From assembly GCA_947179155.2 (NCBI GenBank), contig OX359282.1:25269221-25333220 (forward strand): a stretch of 64,000 bases of DNA, read 5' to 3'. Made by a program: the position numbers and the translations under genes. The DNA is from Hedera helix. Lineage: Eukaryota; Streptophyta; Magnoliopsida; Apiales; Araliaceae. The notes below the pieces were generated by a model. That model had not been told where the DNA came from. It saw only the letters and a list, made by a program, of their open reading frames with translations, and did not search any database. Positions 23,226 to 34,755 of the stretch are shown piece after piece. Within the stretch, counting starts at the first letter, position 1. Every line of letters begins with the position of its first letter.

Positions 23226-24021
23226 CATATCGTGTTGATAATTTGGACATTATTTAAATCTGCACAAAGTAAAATTGTAAACTTTTGCTATCTATTGTTT
23301 ATCCTATTATTCCATTTCTTATGTTCATTATTTATATTACTGTTATTTGTACTAATCATCAAGAATCAAATTATTGTGGATATCTGTGAGCTGGGACATA
23401 GATAATAGCATAAAGGCGATATAATGGTGATATGTCTTTTAGGGCATGTGGTCAATGTTCTCTTTGGCCTGAGGCAAAGAAAAATTGCTATTTGGTATAA
23501 TCATGATCAATGGTGTTTTAGATGATAAAGGTTTATGGTGATTTTTATGAAAAAAAGAAGCTAGTAGACATCATGATCTACATAATTTTTCTAATGGTTG
23601 CTGTTTTGTTGCAGTTGTTGATCTGAACTTTTTTTCAGAACTTAACTGCAGCTGTTAAATTAAAACTTACTGTTTATATTATTTTATCAAAAACTCAACT
23701 TTTAAAGGCTAATGATAATTTATTCGTCATTATCTTAGTCATGTTATTCTTTACTAGCTATTTGAGCTCACCATTTCCTTTTTGTTCAAATGTTCAGGAA
23801 ATGAGAATGTAGTTGGGACTAGCGGGAAAAAGAGGGGAATAGATTGATGGTTCGAGATAGTTACTATAGTAGTCTTCACCATATTGTAAAATAGTGTGCC
23901 AATAATAGTGAAGACTTAGTTGTGTATTATTGTACGTTTTACTGTATTATAATAGTTGTTGTGTATTTTAACGACTCAAAGTTGGGCTGTGTGGGCTTGA
24001 ATTTGGGGTCGTCACAAACAG

Positions 24022-24745
24022 AGTATAAGTTCCTGCCAAACTTGTCATTCAATTTCTTTTATCTCTAACTTAGCCTATAATCATTTCCCTGTGTTGCTTT
24101 GTAATCTGCAGTAAAGTACAGACCTAATCTCAACATTTTTGGTATCAGAGCCAGGTTTGATTAAAATTGAGCATTGGATTTTTTTTTGGATTATCGTTGT
24201 AGCATACTCAGTTGGTCTTATCGCAATGCACACAAAGTGTTCAATAAAAGGTCTAAGTAAGTTTTCACAACTATGACAAATGGTAACATTCTAAATCTTT
24301 CTCAATCTTTGATTCTTGTCTTTAAAGGAAAAATTATGAGTTTTGGAGCGTTAAAATGACGACTTGTTTTAATGCACAAGAATTTTGGAAGTTGGTTGAG
24401 AATAGTTTTGTAGAGACAACAACGAATGTTAGAGAGCTTCATAAGAAGGATGTAGAGGCTCAGCTTGTTTTGCAACAGGAAGTAGCAGACCCTATATTTC
24501 CTCGAATTACTAGTGCCGCGAAGTCAAAGGAAGCATGGACTATGTTAAATTGCAGACTTTTCGAAGAGAATTTGAAACACTCTTCATGAAAGGTAATGAG
24601 TTCATTCAAGATTTCTTTTCTAGAGTTTCTGGTATAATTAATCAAATAAGAGCTTTTGGAGAGACTATCTTAAATCAAAAATAAATTTGTGATCACATAT
24701 ATCATCAACATTCGTTATACTATTTGACTTGTCTAATTAATTCTC
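24022..24745 (+). mobile_element. Ty1-copia LTR right part, PBS and gag remnant
   Basis: The LTR ends at 24135. TGGTATCAGAGCC at 24140 is the initiator-methionine tRNA primer-binding site. After a one-base frame disruption near 24330 the frame reads YEFWSVKMTTCFNAQEFWKL and then VENSFVETT, followed by HKKDVEAQLVLQQEV and SAAKSKEAW. This is the N-terminal gag region typical of plant copia elements (DUF4219/UBN2 type). The frame stops at 24589 and no protease, integrase or RT follows. Truncated element. Confidence 0.75.
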
Positions 24746-24764
24746 TCTTGATCATATTTTTAAA

Positions 24765-25324
24765 GGTTCATAAGCATCAATTGTGGTGGTAAACTACCAA
24801 AAGATACTCCAGACTACAAGTATGAAGAAACCCGTATAATTTATACTTCAGATGCGATGCTTATAGATACAGGAGAAAGTAAAAAAAGTACTGATGAACC
24901 TAGATTCAAACCCTAAATGGAAATTCCCTGAAAATGTCCGACGCTTTCCTTTTGGCACAAAAAAATGTTACACCCTTGAGCCCGAACAAGCCAGAGATAA
25001 AACCTACTTGGTCAAAGAAACCTTTATGCATAGGAATTATGATACTAAAAATTCTCCACTGGTATTTGACTTGTATCTCGAGCCTAATTTATAGGACACA
25101 ATAACTTTCCACAATGTTACTCACCTTGTTATCAAAGAGATTATACATGTTTTTCTAATGAATTTTCTAGAAATTTGTCTCATGAATACGAACAAGGGTG
25201 TGCCTTTCATATTTGCATAGGAGTTACGACATATAATGAATGATGCCATTTATAGATAGGATTTGAGTTTGCTGAAAATTTTGCAGTATGATTATTGTCG
25301 TGGCATAACAGAACCACTCGTAAG
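24765..25324 (+). pseudogene. Dead malectin-like exon 2 copy
   Basis: Close homologue of gene 3 exon 2, with the same flanking intron words (CTTGTCTAATTAATTCTCT before it, CGTAAG|GTCAGATAAT after it). Damage: the acceptor AAG|GG has become AAAGG; a frameshift lies near 24880; TGG is now TAG in the ..NLW.T motif (25092-25094); further stops follow. No second malectin, LRR or kinase exon remains nearby, so this is the last visible piece of a receptor gene destroyed by insertions and deletions. Confidence 0.8.
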
Positions 25325-25474
25325 GTCAGATAATATATAATCACGCAATGTCTTGACATTTTATCATTTAATTGAAATGACAAGTACTACTGCATTGTCT
25401 TTACGTTTTATCATCTAAAGTATATGCTGTAATTGACCAAGCATGTTGGACTGGTGCACTGGCTTAATGGGTTG
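25325..25474. other. Remnant of RLK intron
   Basis: GACAAGTACTACTGCA at about 25379 is shared with the gene 3 intron (56896) and with 48422, so this is surviving intron sequence of the dead copy, ending where the LTR array begins. Confidence 0.5.
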
Positions 25475-27096
25475 TGATAAAGAGATTTTTATATCTATTT
25501 ATTAAGCAATTTATGCTTAATTAATTGTAAGTTTTTATGTATTTTTAGTGTTTTAGGTAATTTATTTAATTTTATGCATTGTTATTATTTTTAGTAATTT
25601 TATATTATTTTTAATTTTATTTTGTAGGTAAAATAAAGAAATCAAAATTCAAATAGCAAGATGGTAAATAATTGGAAGTATGCGGCATTTTGGTAATTCC
25701 AGCAACAAGGCAGAATCGCACTATGCGCGCACGAGTTTTAAAAGGCTATAGCAACTATGCATTGAAGCGACGCCATTTGGTTAACAAGTAAGCAGAGTTC
25801 GCGCCATGCGTAATCGTGGCCAAAGAATAAAAGATTCCACGCAATGCGCAGGATCAGCCTTATTCAGCAACATAAACTGCATGCGCGGTAACAGTAAAGA
25901 AAGGGAAAAAAAATGTAAGTGCATGGCGTGATTCTTCTGGCAGCATTAGTGTGTGGGTCCCACCACCTTTTCAGCACATTACTTTAGTAAATTTTCCAGG
26001 CGCGCTACATTGTTCAGCAATTTTGTTCCAGGCGCATTGCATTGTTCAGCAGTTTTGTTCCACTTTGTCTTCCATGTTGGTCCAGCAACAAATTAATTAA
26101 GGATGATTATATACATGTAATCCAATTGCAAATTGGAAAAGAAAAATAAAATAGGAACTTTGTATTTATTTTAATTAGTATTCTAATTTCTATTAGGTTT
26201 TGGATAAATTATGTATTCTATAAATAGAGACTGTTAGACATAATTGGGGCTCTCTTAGGTCTCTCATATTTCTCTCAATTCTCTTGTATATTATTTTTAT
26301 TATTCTTCTATTATGTTTGACTAGTTTTCTTATTCAGTTCTAAAGGGATGTTGAACCTTATTTTCAGTTAATGGTTTAATTGAGTTATTATAAGTTATTT
26401 CTTCTAATATGAGATCTATTCTTGATAATCTATTTTAATTGTTTAAATAATATTTGTTTTGATTGATTTAATTATGGCCAGTTAAATTAATTAAATTATA
26501 TTCATCTACTAGATTAAGCTATAGTATTAAGCAAACGATATTTTATCCAATCATAAGTAGCGATTATATAGTAATACAAGATTGTGGTCAAGCTTTTGAG
26601 TATTGCTATGGTTATTAAGCAGGCAAGTTAAATAATCTGCGATTGTATGATTATTGCTTGAAATAATCTAATTCCTTAATTCTTAATGCTAATATTATAT
26701 TAAATCTAGACTGATAATTTTAGGTTGTATGATAGTTAAGGTCTAGTAGGGGTTGTTGTCACATTAGATTTAGAACCTAAGGAGAATTTCAGGTAATTAA
26801 CGATTGTTGTTATCTACGGTTATTAATTTAATTGAATGATGAATATTGGCTAACTTGATTATACTATTGTTATGAAAATGTGATACTGAACTGAAGAACT
26901 GAAGTCTTTAATTTATTAGTTAATTTTTGTTTATTTAGTTAATTATAATTAATTCAAAACCTCCATTCTAGTTTACATTGCATAAAAATAAATTAATCAT
27001 TCTCTGTGGGATCGACTTTTTCTTGTCACTATACTGAATTTTGTGTTCATAGAGTAAAAGTAAGGATTAATTTTGGAGTGTTAACGACAGCTTCCA
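25475..27096 (+). mobile_element. Array LTR 1
   Basis: Runs from TGATAAAGAGATTTTTATAT to CTTCCA, just before the PBS. A GC-richer island at about 25700-26060 contains GCGCGCACG and GCGACGCCATTTGG. TATAAATAGAGAC (26219) is a plausible LTR TATA box. Confidence 0.7.
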
Positions 27097-27221
27097 AATT
27101 TTGGCGCCGCTGCCGGAGAGTGATTTTAATTTATTTTTGTGTTTTTGTAAACTTTATTTTAATTTAGTAATTTTTCTTAGATTTTATTTTATTTTTCTAG
27201 TTTTTTCATAGTTTAATTAAG

Positions 27222-27371
27222 TTGTGCAGGTTAAGGATGGAAGTCATACTTGACTATGTTAATGAGGTAAATATTTATTCTCATGAACAACAAACTTATA
27301 GTCTAACTTTTTTTATTTATCAAATGGTTGTAGGTACTTGTAGGATTTGTGGGGTAATAGGACACCCAACT
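27222..27371 (+). pseudogene. Gag-like ORF, copy 1, 5' part
   Basis: The frame reads MEVILDYVNEVN, then YQMVVGTCRICGVIGHPT, and is cut by solo LTR F inside the zinc knuckle C-x2-C-x4-H-x4-C. The reading continues at 30923. The knuckle and its context (GHPTDMCP...GGF.GQP..KYDPYS) are characteristic of plant Athila-type gag. Confidence 0.7.
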
Positions 27372-30300
27372 TGTAATATCCCAAACATTTCAAACATGAT
27401 CTTACAAGATATAAGCAAGGTTGTCAATTCAAAACCTAAAGAGCGATTGCTCAAGCATACCTTGAGCTATCTTAAAGAATATATACAACTCGAAACTATG
27501 ATCGTATACAACTAAGAGGTTAAAATCTCTAACCTAAACTATGTGTTATGTGATTAGTAAAACTTAAATTAATCTTTTAAATGTGTTATGTGAATTATTT
27601 ATGTATAGGATTTTGTGTTTTGGTTTGAGTAGTTAACCTTAACACTTATTCAAAATCAAAAGTCAATTTAAGACAAAAACTTAAATTGGGAAAAAAGTTA
27701 AAACCTAAACCCTAAACCCTAGAAAATAACCTAGGCCCTCGAGCAAAACGTGAAGGTCAAATTGACATTCCGTTTCAAGATGAATCATTCCTACGCTTTA
27801 AAAACATGTAATAGTCAGTAAAAGTTTTTTCTCAAAAAATGTGTAAAAGCACTGTTTATGAAGAAATGTTTTTCATTCGTTTGATCGTTTCTTTCATCTG
27901 TAGGACTTCTTGTATTTCACGATATAGTGTTAATATGAGGTTTAGATGTCAGGGAACCAATAAAATTTTCTAGAGAAAAAGACATGATTTACGAGAAAAC
28001 GTTTGTCGTCTTTTTGAACGTTCTTTTCAACGTTTGGACTTTTTCCATTTCACGATATAGCATTTAAACGGGAAATAGATACCAGGGAGCCACTGATATT
28101 TTCCCCAAAATAAAACGTAAATCGCTCTTCAAATGAAAACTTTTTTCGTTTTTGATCAAACCGTTGGTGGATATGCAACACCGGTGCGTAATAAGCAATA
28201 AAAGATTTTCTCGAAAAGTGTGTCGGGAATAAGACGAAATAGAGAAAAGACAAAAATAAATATTATTTTTGACTTTTTGATCGTTTAAGCATATTCTGAG
28301 AAATGGTAGTCGAAAATACTATTCACCGAAAAACGTGCCAAGTCTGTTGGACTTTCGACTTTACAAAATAGTGTTTATTCGGAACAAAACTTTGTAATAT
28401 CAAACTTTTAAATCAGTTGAGGTCAATTTAACCGGAAGACTTAGAAATGAACTAGAATTAGTTAAGGATGAACTAATTTCGGTTGAGATGTAACTGAGTT
28501 AGATATAACTGAGTTAGGAACCTAATTAGGAACTAAACCTAGTTATAAACTAACTAAGCTTATTAAATAGTTAACCTAATCTAGTTGATATGAAACTAGG
28601 TTAGATGACATTTAGTTAAAATGAAACTAGGTTATATGAAACCTAGTTGGAATCGAACTAGGTTAGGGTAACTAGATTACCATTTAACCTAATTAGTAAT
28701 TAATTAAACTAAACCTAAATAGGATTAAGTTTAATTAAACAAAAGATTAACCTAAATTACAAGTTAATCTAATTGGTGATTTAATAACCTAATTAAACTA
28801 GGTTTATTGCTAATTAATCTAAGCATAACTAAGCTAGATTATCAAAAGGACTAAACTAACCTTGATCAAGCTTGGTAAATGACCATGACTACCCCTCAAT
28901 TAAATGGTTAATTTACCAACCAAACAAGCCCTAACACTATTCCTTTGGTAGGCTAAGTGTTGGACCAATGAGTGGCTAGCATATATGGCTTTATGATGTC
29001 ATAAAAGCTTGATCATTGCAAACATTTAATGGCCTTAAACCATCAGCATTGCCGTCCAAATCAAGAAGGAAAGGGTGATGCACCTTTGCCTAGCTTAGCT
29101 TGTAAGTAATGGCTTAATGACCCTTATGCCCTAGACTTTGCTTGCCTATAAATACCAAGTTATGTCTTCATTAATTCTCACCATAGTTCAAGAGCAAAAA
29201 TCAGATTTTATAGAGAGAGTTCTTGTGAGACAAGAATGGAGTGCAAAGAAATAGTTAAAGCTTGCACTTCGAGAGGTAAATCGTTAGTCGTTTTTATGTT
29301 CGATTAAATTTCATAATTTAAAAGCTCAAGAATGCATATCGTAGCCATGTACGATGTTGTTCTCCGTGTTCTTCACGTGTTCTTGAGCCTTTTTTTATTT
29401 TACAGTAGTTATAATGTCGAATTTCAATTCATAGTTTAAAGCTCAATGAACATACGTTGTAGCCATGTACGATTATCGTTCTCCGTGTTCTTCATATGTT
29501 CTTGAGCAATTATTATAAATTGTTATAATTCAATTTACAAGCCATTATAATGACCAATTTTTGTCAATTATAAAGTGTAATAATCACTTATGTAAGCAGT
29601 TATAATGCTCAAATTATTTCAAGTACGAAAACCAAAAGCTCAAGAACATAGTCGTTACCATGTACGGTTTATCCATTATTTGTGTTATTCGTGTGTTCTT
29701 GAGCAAAAGCCATGAATCTTTCTATGTGAAGGTTTGTGATTTGTTATTGTTATGTTATAAAGTGATATTGAGTCTTACAACATGATTTCTTAAAGAGTTA
29801 AAGCAAACGGTACCATGTTTCACATGGTTAACCCTAAAAATATTGATTAAAGCAAGCTCACTGACCTTTCTGCCAAAATTCCAAAATTTTAAAGTCCGAG
29901 TCTGCCTTAGTTAATACAAATGAAAGTTGTAGATCATGAAATTCTTAGAAACTGCGTATGTGCTGTATGTTAGACTTGCTAAGCCGTCGTGTTCACTCTT
30001 GCGAATAAAACCTTATTTGCAGATTAAAGAGGAACGTTAAGAAGATCATGAACTTAAAGATGCAGTGTAGATTAGGTTTTCATGTAAATTGATTGTATTT
30101 GTATAAGTCATAATGACTGTTGTAATACGAACAAACAAACATGTAACCGAATATTGAATGCATGATATAAATTATTATCATCAGAATATTGTTATGTCTT
30201 TATTTTGATATAACCTAGAATTGTTAAGACTTAACATAGTATTGATAATGATCTATTTATCTAGATAAGGATCGATAAATAACTTGTGAGTGTTGTACAT

Positions 30301-30917
30301 CCGAGACAGGACTAAGCGATGTTGACTGGTCAAATCCATCGTTAAGGTTCCTCGGACCTAGGTATAACTCGTTATTACTATTCTGAATACCATATAACTA
30401 TGATTATTGATATGAAGAGATATCACTATAAACAAATATGTTTCGAATGAGGGTTTTAACTAGTTGGGTAATGTTCTGTACGAAAAGAGAATTTTGCACC
30501 ACACAAAGATACAACCATTTGTCACGGATAAAGATGCAAACATTTATCACGGGTGAAGATACAAACATTCACCGCGAGATTCTCTGTTCCCAAGAGCCGT
30601 CCTAATGATTTAATGCTGTGGATGTTAGAACATGTAAAGTTATAGAATATTTAAATCCTAAGGTTAAAATTTGACCGTTATATATAGTGTTTTCTATTTA
30701 TACGGATAAAATACAAGTTGATACCTGTATAAATAATGAGACTGAGATCAAGTTAAGATCCAGGGACGAAGTTAAGAGAAATTTTTAATGTATAGTCTAA
30801 AATAAGACTAATTCAACCAATATGATTATGGGATCATTGGTTAATTCGGTAGATGTATGGAGTTAACACACAAGGTCTGCCGTAGGTAAAAGTGTAGGGG
30901 ATTTTGGGGGCGTTACA
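27372..30917 (+). mobile_element. Solo LTR F, 3.5 kb, TSD CAACT
   Basis: It starts TGTAATATCCCA and ends GGGGGCGTTACA, with perfect direct repeats CAACT at 27367-27371 and 30918-30922. It carries the ACTTGCT(A)AGCCGTCGTG motif also found in LTR B. Contents: near-150-bp repeats with TTTCACGATATAG (27900-28080), an AACCTAGTT-rich tract (28430-28860), a TATAAAT near 29149 and three hairpin repeats (29324-29704). ORFs inside are short and unsupported. Confidence 0.8.
29324..29704. repeat. Three hairpin repeats in solo LTR F
   Basis: Units 29324-29388, 29441-29507 and 29638-29704 each start GCTCAA(G/T)(G)AA and end TGTTCTTGAGC, enclosing (G)TA(G/C)CCATGTACG and CCGTGTTCTTC-like words. Each can fold with an arm of about 11 bp and a loop of about 43-45 nt. 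Confidence 0.65.
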
Positions 30918-30922
30918 CAACT

Positions 30923-31125
30923 GATATGTGTCCAATGCATCGAGAGGAGTCCTATGAACAAATCAATGTAGCTGGTGGTTTCTTTGGTCAACCAGAAATG
31001 AAATATGATCCATATTCAATCACGTATAAGTCAGGCTGGATGGATTGTCATAATTTCTGTTATGAGAATTCACCAGTGAATTGGCACGCAAATCAAAATT
31101 TTTCAAATAAAGCACAGTACATGTA
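30923..31125 (+). pseudogene. Gag-like ORF, copy 1, 3' part
   Basis: The frame continues as DMCPMHREESYEQINVAGGF, then MKYDPYSITYKSGWMDCHNF, to a stop at 31124-31126. Downstream codons remain alignable (FIYNLETQMS, then TAG where copy 3 has CAG). Non-functional gag remnant. Confidence 0.7.
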
Positions 31126-31411
31126 ACCATATCCTCAACAACAACATGGTCAGTCGTCTAATTCTTATATGTCTTTAGAATATATGTTTAAAGCTTTCAT
31201 GACTCAGGCACAACAATTCAAACAAGAGACAAAAATTTTCATATATAATTTGGAGACGCAAATGAGTTAGCTTGTTACTATAGTTGGTCAATTAGATTTT
31301 CAATGGTCATTCCTTACATCGTCGACGCAAGAGGAAGCATATAACATTAGTACCGAAACGTACATTATCAATGTAGATAATAATGTTCTTTATGGTGATG
31401 TCATACTTAAG

Positions 31412-31795
31412 GTGGAAGAAATTTTTGGGGAAATAGATAAGGAGAATTTAGTTGATACAAGTACAAACAATTTAGAGTTAAAGAAAGAAGAAGACATTGA
31501 GCTGAAACAAGATTTGAAGGAGGTTGTGGCTGCATTAAATTCTTTGTCTATAACTTTAGATATTAATGCAATTATTTTTAGTCTATTGCCTGTTACTCAT
31601 TACAAATTTGTATCTTCTGTTTTGCAGGTTCCCATCCCAAATTTGAAGACTTTCTCCAATTATCTCCAATACTTATTCGTTGAAGATGGAGTAAAACTTT
31701 CATATCAACCGCAAGAGATATTGAATCTACTTATGAAGGATAACGTGATGGATGGGGTACTCATAATTCATGAAGTTGGAGTGCTGTCGAGTTAA
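31412..31795 (+). CDS. Uncharacterised ORF of the array element, copy 1 (127 aa)
   Basis: Acidic, lysine-rich start (MEEIFGEIDKENLVDTSTNN) followed by ELKKEEDIELKQDLKEVV, a likely charged helix, then VTHYKFVSSVLQVPIPNLK and VEDGVKLSYQPQ. It lies between gag and the 3' internal region where an autonomous element would carry pol. I recognise no catalytic motif. Copy 2 (34756-35133) is nearly identical and open; copy 3 is broken. It may be a chance-preserved gag or linker segment. Confidence 0.5.
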   Translation: MEEIFGEIDKENLVDTSTNNLELKKEEDIELKQDLKEVVAALNSLSITLDINAIIFSLLPVTHYKFVSSVLQVPIPNLKTFSNYLQYLFVEDGVKLSYQPQEILNLLMKDNVMDGVLIIHEVGVLSS

Positions 31796-32589
31796 TGACA
31801 AAAAAAACAAAGGTGCTGCTTGGCAGGCAACCCAATAGGAGTATAATTTTCTTTCTTTTTATTTTTTTGCATTTATATTTTAGTTATTTGTGCCATTTTT
31901 TTGCATTTTAGTTTACATTATGGACGATATAAATTTTAAGTGCAGGGGAAGGAATTTAGAATATTTGTTTTATTTTAAGGAAATTTTAAAAAATTTAAAA
32001 TTTTGAATTTTATGATTATATTCAGTGCAAACCCTCACGAGACAAAACTCGTTCACTTGGGGTTTAAAAGCTTGTTGCACATGCTAAGTGTAACTGTGTT
32101 TCCTACAAAAAAGGGGTAGTTTTTTTATTTTATTTTATTATTTTTAGAATGTGTCACTTGAGCAATGAGTTAATTGGATTTTAATTGTTAGGCAATGATA
32201 AAATATTAATTTTTATTTAATAACTTTTGGAATAGGGATAAAAAAAATTGTTAGTTTAAAATTTTGACTTATTGTTTTTTATTATTTTGTTTGAGATCCT
32301 TTAAATTTTTATACACTTATAACCATTTGTTTGAGCTAATTTTAATTTAGAGAAAATTTATGTGATTAAATGCTCATGAAAGATATTTTTTAGCTCTATA
32401 TATTATTTGATCACTATTTGAAGTGAAATATAAGACAAAATATATTTTGGGAGAGATAATTTAGGTAATTTTTCTAAGATTGTTAAATTGAAAAAAAAAG
32501 GATAATTATGTATTGAGTTGAGATGGAGCGTAAAACGCACTCACACATAAACACATGAAAAAGTGAGATGGAGCATAAAATGCACTCAC

Positions 32590-32633
32590 CAAGGTAAAGG
32601 CTTGTTGCACATGCTAAGTGTAACTGTGTTTCC
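32590..32633 (+). other. Filler DNA at a deletion junction in the array
   Basis: Where copy 2 continues into AGAAAGAAAAAAAGAATG, copy 1 breaks off after CACCAAGG and carries GGCTTGTTGCACATGCTAAG plus TGTAACTGTGTTTCC. That is a second copy of sequence from about 32068-32103. It then joins LTR 2 at CCAGCAACAAGG. The 3' internal end and the first 230 bp or so of LTR 2 are missing. Confidence 0.7.
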
Positions 32634-33996
32634 AGCAACAAGGCAAAATCACGCTATACGGTCGTGGGTTTTAAAAGGCTATAGCAACTGTGTATTGAAG
32701 CAACGCCGTTTGGTTAACAAGTCAGCAGAGTCCGCGCCAAGCGTGATCGTGGCCAGAGAAAAAAAGATTTCGGGCAATGCATGGGATCAGCCTTATTCAG
32801 CAACATAAACCGTATACGCGGTAATAGTAAAGAAAGGAGAACAAATTTTGTAAGCGTGTGGCGTGATTCTTCTAGCAGCATTAACGTGTGGGTCCCGCCA
32901 CCTTTTTGGCACATTACACTTGCAGATTTTTCAGGCGCGTTGCATTGGTCAGCAGTTTTGTTCCACTTTGTCTTCCACGTGGGTCCAGCAACAGATTAAT
33001 TAAGGATGATTATATACATGTAATCCAATTGCAAATTGAAAAAAGAAAATAAAATAGGAACTTTGTATTTATTTTATTTGGTATTCTAATTTCTATTAGT
33101 TTTTGGATAAATTATGTATTATATAAATAGAGACTATTAGACATAATTAGGGGCTCTCTCAGGTCTCTCCTATTTCTCTCAATTCTCTTATATATTATTT
33201 TTATTATTTTTTTATTATGTTTGACCAGTTTTCTTTATCAGTTCTAAGAAGATGTTGAATCTTATTTTCAATTAATGGTTTAATCGAGTTATTATTATTT
33301 ATTTCTTCTTATATGAGATGTATTCTTGATAATCTATTTTAATTGTTTGAATGATATTTGTTTTAATTGATTTAGTTATGGCCAGTTAAATTAATTAAAC
33401 TATATTCAACTACTAGATTAAGATATAGTATTAAGCAAACAATATTATATCTGATCATAAGCAGCAATTAGTAATACATGATTGTGGTCAAGCTTTTGAG
33501 TATTACTATGGTTATTTAGAAGGCAAGTTAAATAATCTGTGATTGTGTGATTATTGCTTGGAATAATTTAATTCCCTAATTCTTAATGCTATTATTATAT
33601 TAAATATAAACTGATAGTTATAGGTTGTATGATAATTAGGGTCTAGTGAGAGCCGTTGTCACATTAGATTTAAAACTTAAGGAAAATTTTGGGTAATTAA
33701 TGATTGTTGTTATCTAGGGTTATTAATTTAATTGAATGATGAATATTGGCTAATTTGATTATACTATTGTTGTGAAAAGGTGATACTGAACTAAAAAACT
33801 AAAGTCTTTAATTTATTAGTTAATTTTTGTTTATTTAGTTAGTTACAATTAATTCAAAACCCCCATTCCAATTTATATTGCATAAAAATAAATTAATCAT
33901 TTTCTATAGGATCGACATTTGCTTGTCACTATACTGAATTTTGTGTTCATAAAGTCAAAATAAGGATTAATTTTTTAGTGTTAATGATAACTTCCA
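32630..33996 (+). mobile_element. Array LTR 2, 5'-truncated
   Basis: It starts inside the LTR at CCAGCAACAAGGC and runs to CTTCCA before the PBS at 34002. TATATAAATAGAGAC is retained at about 33121. The short ORFs on both strands at 32563-32999 are frames across the GC-rich island. Confidence 0.7.
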
Positions 33997-34116
33997 AATT
34001 TTGGCGCCGTTACCGGGGAGTGATTTTAATTTACTTTTGTGCTTTTGTAAACTTTATTTTAATTTTGTAATTTTTCTTAGATTTTATTTTTTCTAGTTTT
34101 TCATAATTTAATTGAG

Positions 34117-34440
34117 TTGTGCAGGTTAAGGATAGAAGTCATGCTTGATTATGTTAATGAGATAAATATTTATTCTCATGAACAACAAACTTATAGTCTA
34201 ACTTCTTTTATTTATCAAATGGTTGTAGGTACTTGTAGGATTTGTGGGGTAAAAGGACACCCAACTGATATATGTCCAATGCACCGAGAAGAGTCCTATA
34301 AACAAATCAATGCAACTGGTGGTTTCCTTGGTCAACCAGAAATGAGATATGATCCATATTTAATCACGTATAAGTCAGGATGGATGGATCATCATAATTT
34401 CTGTTATGAGAATCCACCAGTGAATTGGCACGCAAATTAA
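34117..34440 (+). pseudogene. Gag-like ORF, copy 2
   Basis: Reads LRIEVMLDYVNE, then the complete zinc knuckle CRICGVKGHPTDIC (C-x2-C-x4-H-x4-C), then GGFLGQPEMRYDPYLITYKS. It stops at AAT TAA, where copy 1 has a glutamine codon. The frame beyond (LEDMFKAFMTQVQQFKQETK, FIYNLETQMS-stop) shows a longer gag that has decayed. Confidence 0.75.
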
Positions 34441-34755
34441 AATTTTCCAAAAAATGCACAGTACATGCAACCATATCCCCAACAACAACATGGTCAATCG
34501 TCTAATTCTTATATGTCTTTAGAAGATATGTTTAAAGCTTTCATGACTCAGGTACAGCAATTCAAACAAGAGACAAAAACTTTCATATATAATTTGGAGA
34601 CGCAAATGAGTTAGCTTGCTACTACAGTTGGTCAATTAAATTTTCAAGGGTCATTCCTTACATCGTCGACGCAAGAGGAAGCATACAACATCAGTACCGA
34701 AACGTATATTATCAATGTAGATAATGATGTTCTTTATGGTGATTTCATACTTAAG

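Larger units (their letters stand above)
18784..24016 (+). mobile_element. Solo LTR C, TSD AACAG, itself interrupted
   Basis: It begins TGTAACATCCCG and ends GGGGTCGTCACA, with the direct repeat AACAG at 18779-18783 and 24017-24021. Removing the nested inverted LTR D leaves about 2.3 kb. Degenerate short repeats (TTATTGATTCAATAATTGT) fill 19150-19400. No coding potential was recognised. It splits the copia LTR, so it is younger than that element. Confidence 0.8.

Noticed and set aside
24356..24589. Possible independent small gene
   Set aside because: It is the N-terminal gag remnant of a copia element, positioned just after its LTR and methionine-type primer-binding site.
32563..32999. Overlapping ORFs on both strands (also 40664-41058)
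   Set aside because: Same cause: the GC-rich island of the Athila-like LTRs. The frames are not conserved between the LTR copies.
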